DNA from: Streptomyces sp. NBC_00344
GTDB taxonomy: Bacteria; Actinomycetota; Actinomycetes; Streptomycetales; Streptomycetaceae
Reading direction: 5' to 3'
DNA length: 64,000 nucleotides
NCBI RefSeq assembly: GCF_036088315.1
Contig: NZ_CP107996.1
Coordinates: forward strand, 3,552,501-3,616,500
A model generated the notes under the pieces. It searched no databases and was not told the origin of the DNA. It worked only from the letters and a program-made list of their open reading frames with translations. Positions 63,022-64,000 of the stretch are shown in pieces (position 1 is the first letter of the stretch; the number at the start of each line of letters is the position of its first letter). The position numbers and the translations under genes were made by a program.

Positions 63022-64000
63022 GGGTAGATCCCGTTGTAGATCTTCAACGCCTTTTGGACGGCTTCTGGGTTGTTGGTGAAACGCGGATTCCGGGTGAGTT
63101 GAGGCGCGGCGGAAATGTCTCCCTTTGCCTTGGTTATCTGTTGGAGTGCCGCGTATTCGTTCCTGTCCAGCTTGGCTATACCTGGCCCGCTGTCAGGGTA
63201 GACCGTCCCACTCGGCTCCACGCCGTAGGTGCGTCCGTTGACTTCGTAGCGGTCAGTGTCTTTGATGTACTTCGCTCTGCCTTGCGCTATATCGCTGACA
63301 TCTTGTGCGACCTCCCGCTCCTGCCCGCGCAGGATAACGCTGTTGCTCTCCTTGACTTCACCGCTTTTCGAGCCGGATACGGTGTGCCGGGAATTCGGAA
63401 ATCGCAGCTGCTTACCGGCTGCCGGCCCTTTGATGTCATCGGTCGCCTGCCAGGGCCCCTTTCCGGGGCCGGAGCCCGCAGAACCGTCGGCTGTGCCCGA
63501 CGAGCCCGAAGACTGACCGCCTTCGCCACCATCATCGGCCCCGTGGGCACCTTGGGCCATCATTAGCACCCCCGCTGTACCAAGGGCTGCGGCCTGCGCT
63601 GCTTCCACTGATGCGGCACCGGCGAGGATTCCGCCCCCCGCGAGCACGAGGCCGCCGGGTGGGAAGAGCATGATCAGGGCGGCGAGGGCGAGGATGGTGA
63701 GGGCGATGCCCGCATACAGTTCGAGGTTTTCCAGGGCCGCAAGCAGCATGGCGAGGGAATCGGTGACGTCACCGTTCAGGGGGGTGCCGCGATATCGAGC
63801 TGCGAGGAGCAGGCCCGTGGTGAGAATGGAACCGACGGCGGTGAACACACGCAGTCGCAAGACGGCTTGCGGCTCGGCAAGGGGTTGTCGCGAAGTAGTC
63901 CGCAAGGCCCACAACAAGAGAGCCAGCTGGATGAGGGCCCACACGAGTCCCGCTATGCCGAACCACATCAGAAACGTTGGGCCGGCACCGGTGGTGAAGT
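63018..64000 (-). CDS. C-terminal part of a membrane-anchored polymorphic toxin (partial)
   Basis: At least 327 codons are open to the right edge. The visible part has three or four hydrophobic helices (FLMWFGIAGLVWALIQLALL, VGSILTTGLLLAAR, LYAGIALTILALAALIML) and a Gly/Ser-rich linker. A C-terminal domain of about 150 residues starts near WQATDDIKGPAAGKQLRF and contains YEVNGRTYGVEPSGTVYPDS, DRNEYAALQQITKAKGD and NPRFTNNPEAVQKALKIYNG. Layout and coupling to the next gene are those of a polymorphic toxin with a variable C-terminal domain. The toxic activity is not recognisable. Confidence 0.65.
   Translation of the reverse strand, partial: FTTGAGPTFLMWFGIAGLVWALIQLALLLWALRTTSRQPLAEPQAVLRLRVFTAVGSILTTGLLLAARYRGTPLNGDVTDSLAMLLAALENLELYAGIALTILALAALIMLFPPGGLVLAGGGILAGAASVEAAQAAALGTAGVLMMAQGAHGADDGGEGGQSSGSSGTADGSAGSGPGKGPWQATDDIKGPAAGKQLRFPNSRHTVSGSKSGEVKESNSVILRGQEREVAQDVSDIAQGRAKYIKDTDRYEVNGRTYGVEPSGTVYPDSGPGIAKLDRNEYAALQQITKAKGDISAAPQLTRNPRFTNNPEAVQKALKIYNGIYP

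Overview
The window is a very G+C-rich, gene-dense stretch of a Streptomyces-type chromosome. Supporting features are strong third-position G/C coding bias, many GTG starts, an SSI-family protease inhibitor, a NepA-like spore-wall protein, tandem SigF/SigN sigma factors, SpoIIE-type PP2C phosphatases, stand-alone HATPase regulators, Prim-Pol-like proteins and a DUF6344 protein. From memory, the gene order resembles the conserved core of the S. coelicolor chromosome (roughly SCO396x to SCO404x); this was not checked by any search.

Layout. 1-3 kb, minus strand: a copper-handling cluster (YcnI/DUF1775, Sco1/SenC, PCuAC chaperone, then the first codons of a probable CopC/CopD protein), flanked by a Met-rich membrane protein. 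3-13 kb: a solo HATPase regulator, Xaa-Pro aminopeptidase, GAF-PP2C phosphatase, a Prim-Pol-like protein, a secreted protein, a SEC-C/DUF5926 protein, a second HATPase regulator, GDPD and an HtrA-type protease. 13.2-14.0 kb: tRNA-Ser(UGA), followed 0.7 kb later by a decayed copy of its 3' end and terminator, which looks like the scar of an integrated element. 14-28 kb: a secreted beta-propeller/Ig-like protein, phosphodiester glycosidase, a Prim-Pol gene with a LexA-like box over its start, the NepA-like protein, a SigE-family sigma factor, an acyl-CoA ligase with a palindromic operator, a giant PAS/degenerate-kinase/receiver protein, an SSI-like inhibitor and two tRNAs. 28-36 kb: a LysE transporter, DUF2797, a two-component system and two membrane glycosyltransferases in a tightly spaced plus-strand run. 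36-44 kb: three regulator/transport modules (EEP hydrolase, MFS and TetR; YceI, MFS and MarR; a PPOX oxidoreductase). 44.7-49.8 kb: sigN- and sigF-type sigma genes, a Dabb protein, a 54-residue membrane microprotein, tRNA-Ser(CGA), tadA with its partner gene, and upp. 50-60.5 kb: small regulators, ArsR/VOC, PadR/membrane protein, IclR, a membrane PP2C phosphatase, an FAD oxidoreductase and a FeS-type photolyase.

The last 3.2 kb (60.8-64.0 kb, minus strand) is an accessory polymorphic-toxin locus. It contains the 3' part of a membrane-anchored toxin gene translationally coupled to a 303-residue partner, a possibly truncated ORF, a HEAT-repeat immunity-like gene with an apparent frame-compensated double frameshift, and a 3'-terminal remnant duplicating the end of the 303-residue gene. 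Together with the tRNA scar this is the least ordinary part of the window.

Recurring themes are sporulation and stress control (SigF, SigN, NepA, PP2C and HATPase regulators without an adjacent STAS partner), metal handling at the envelope, and local regulator-operator pairs whose binding sites can be read as inverted or tandem repeats.
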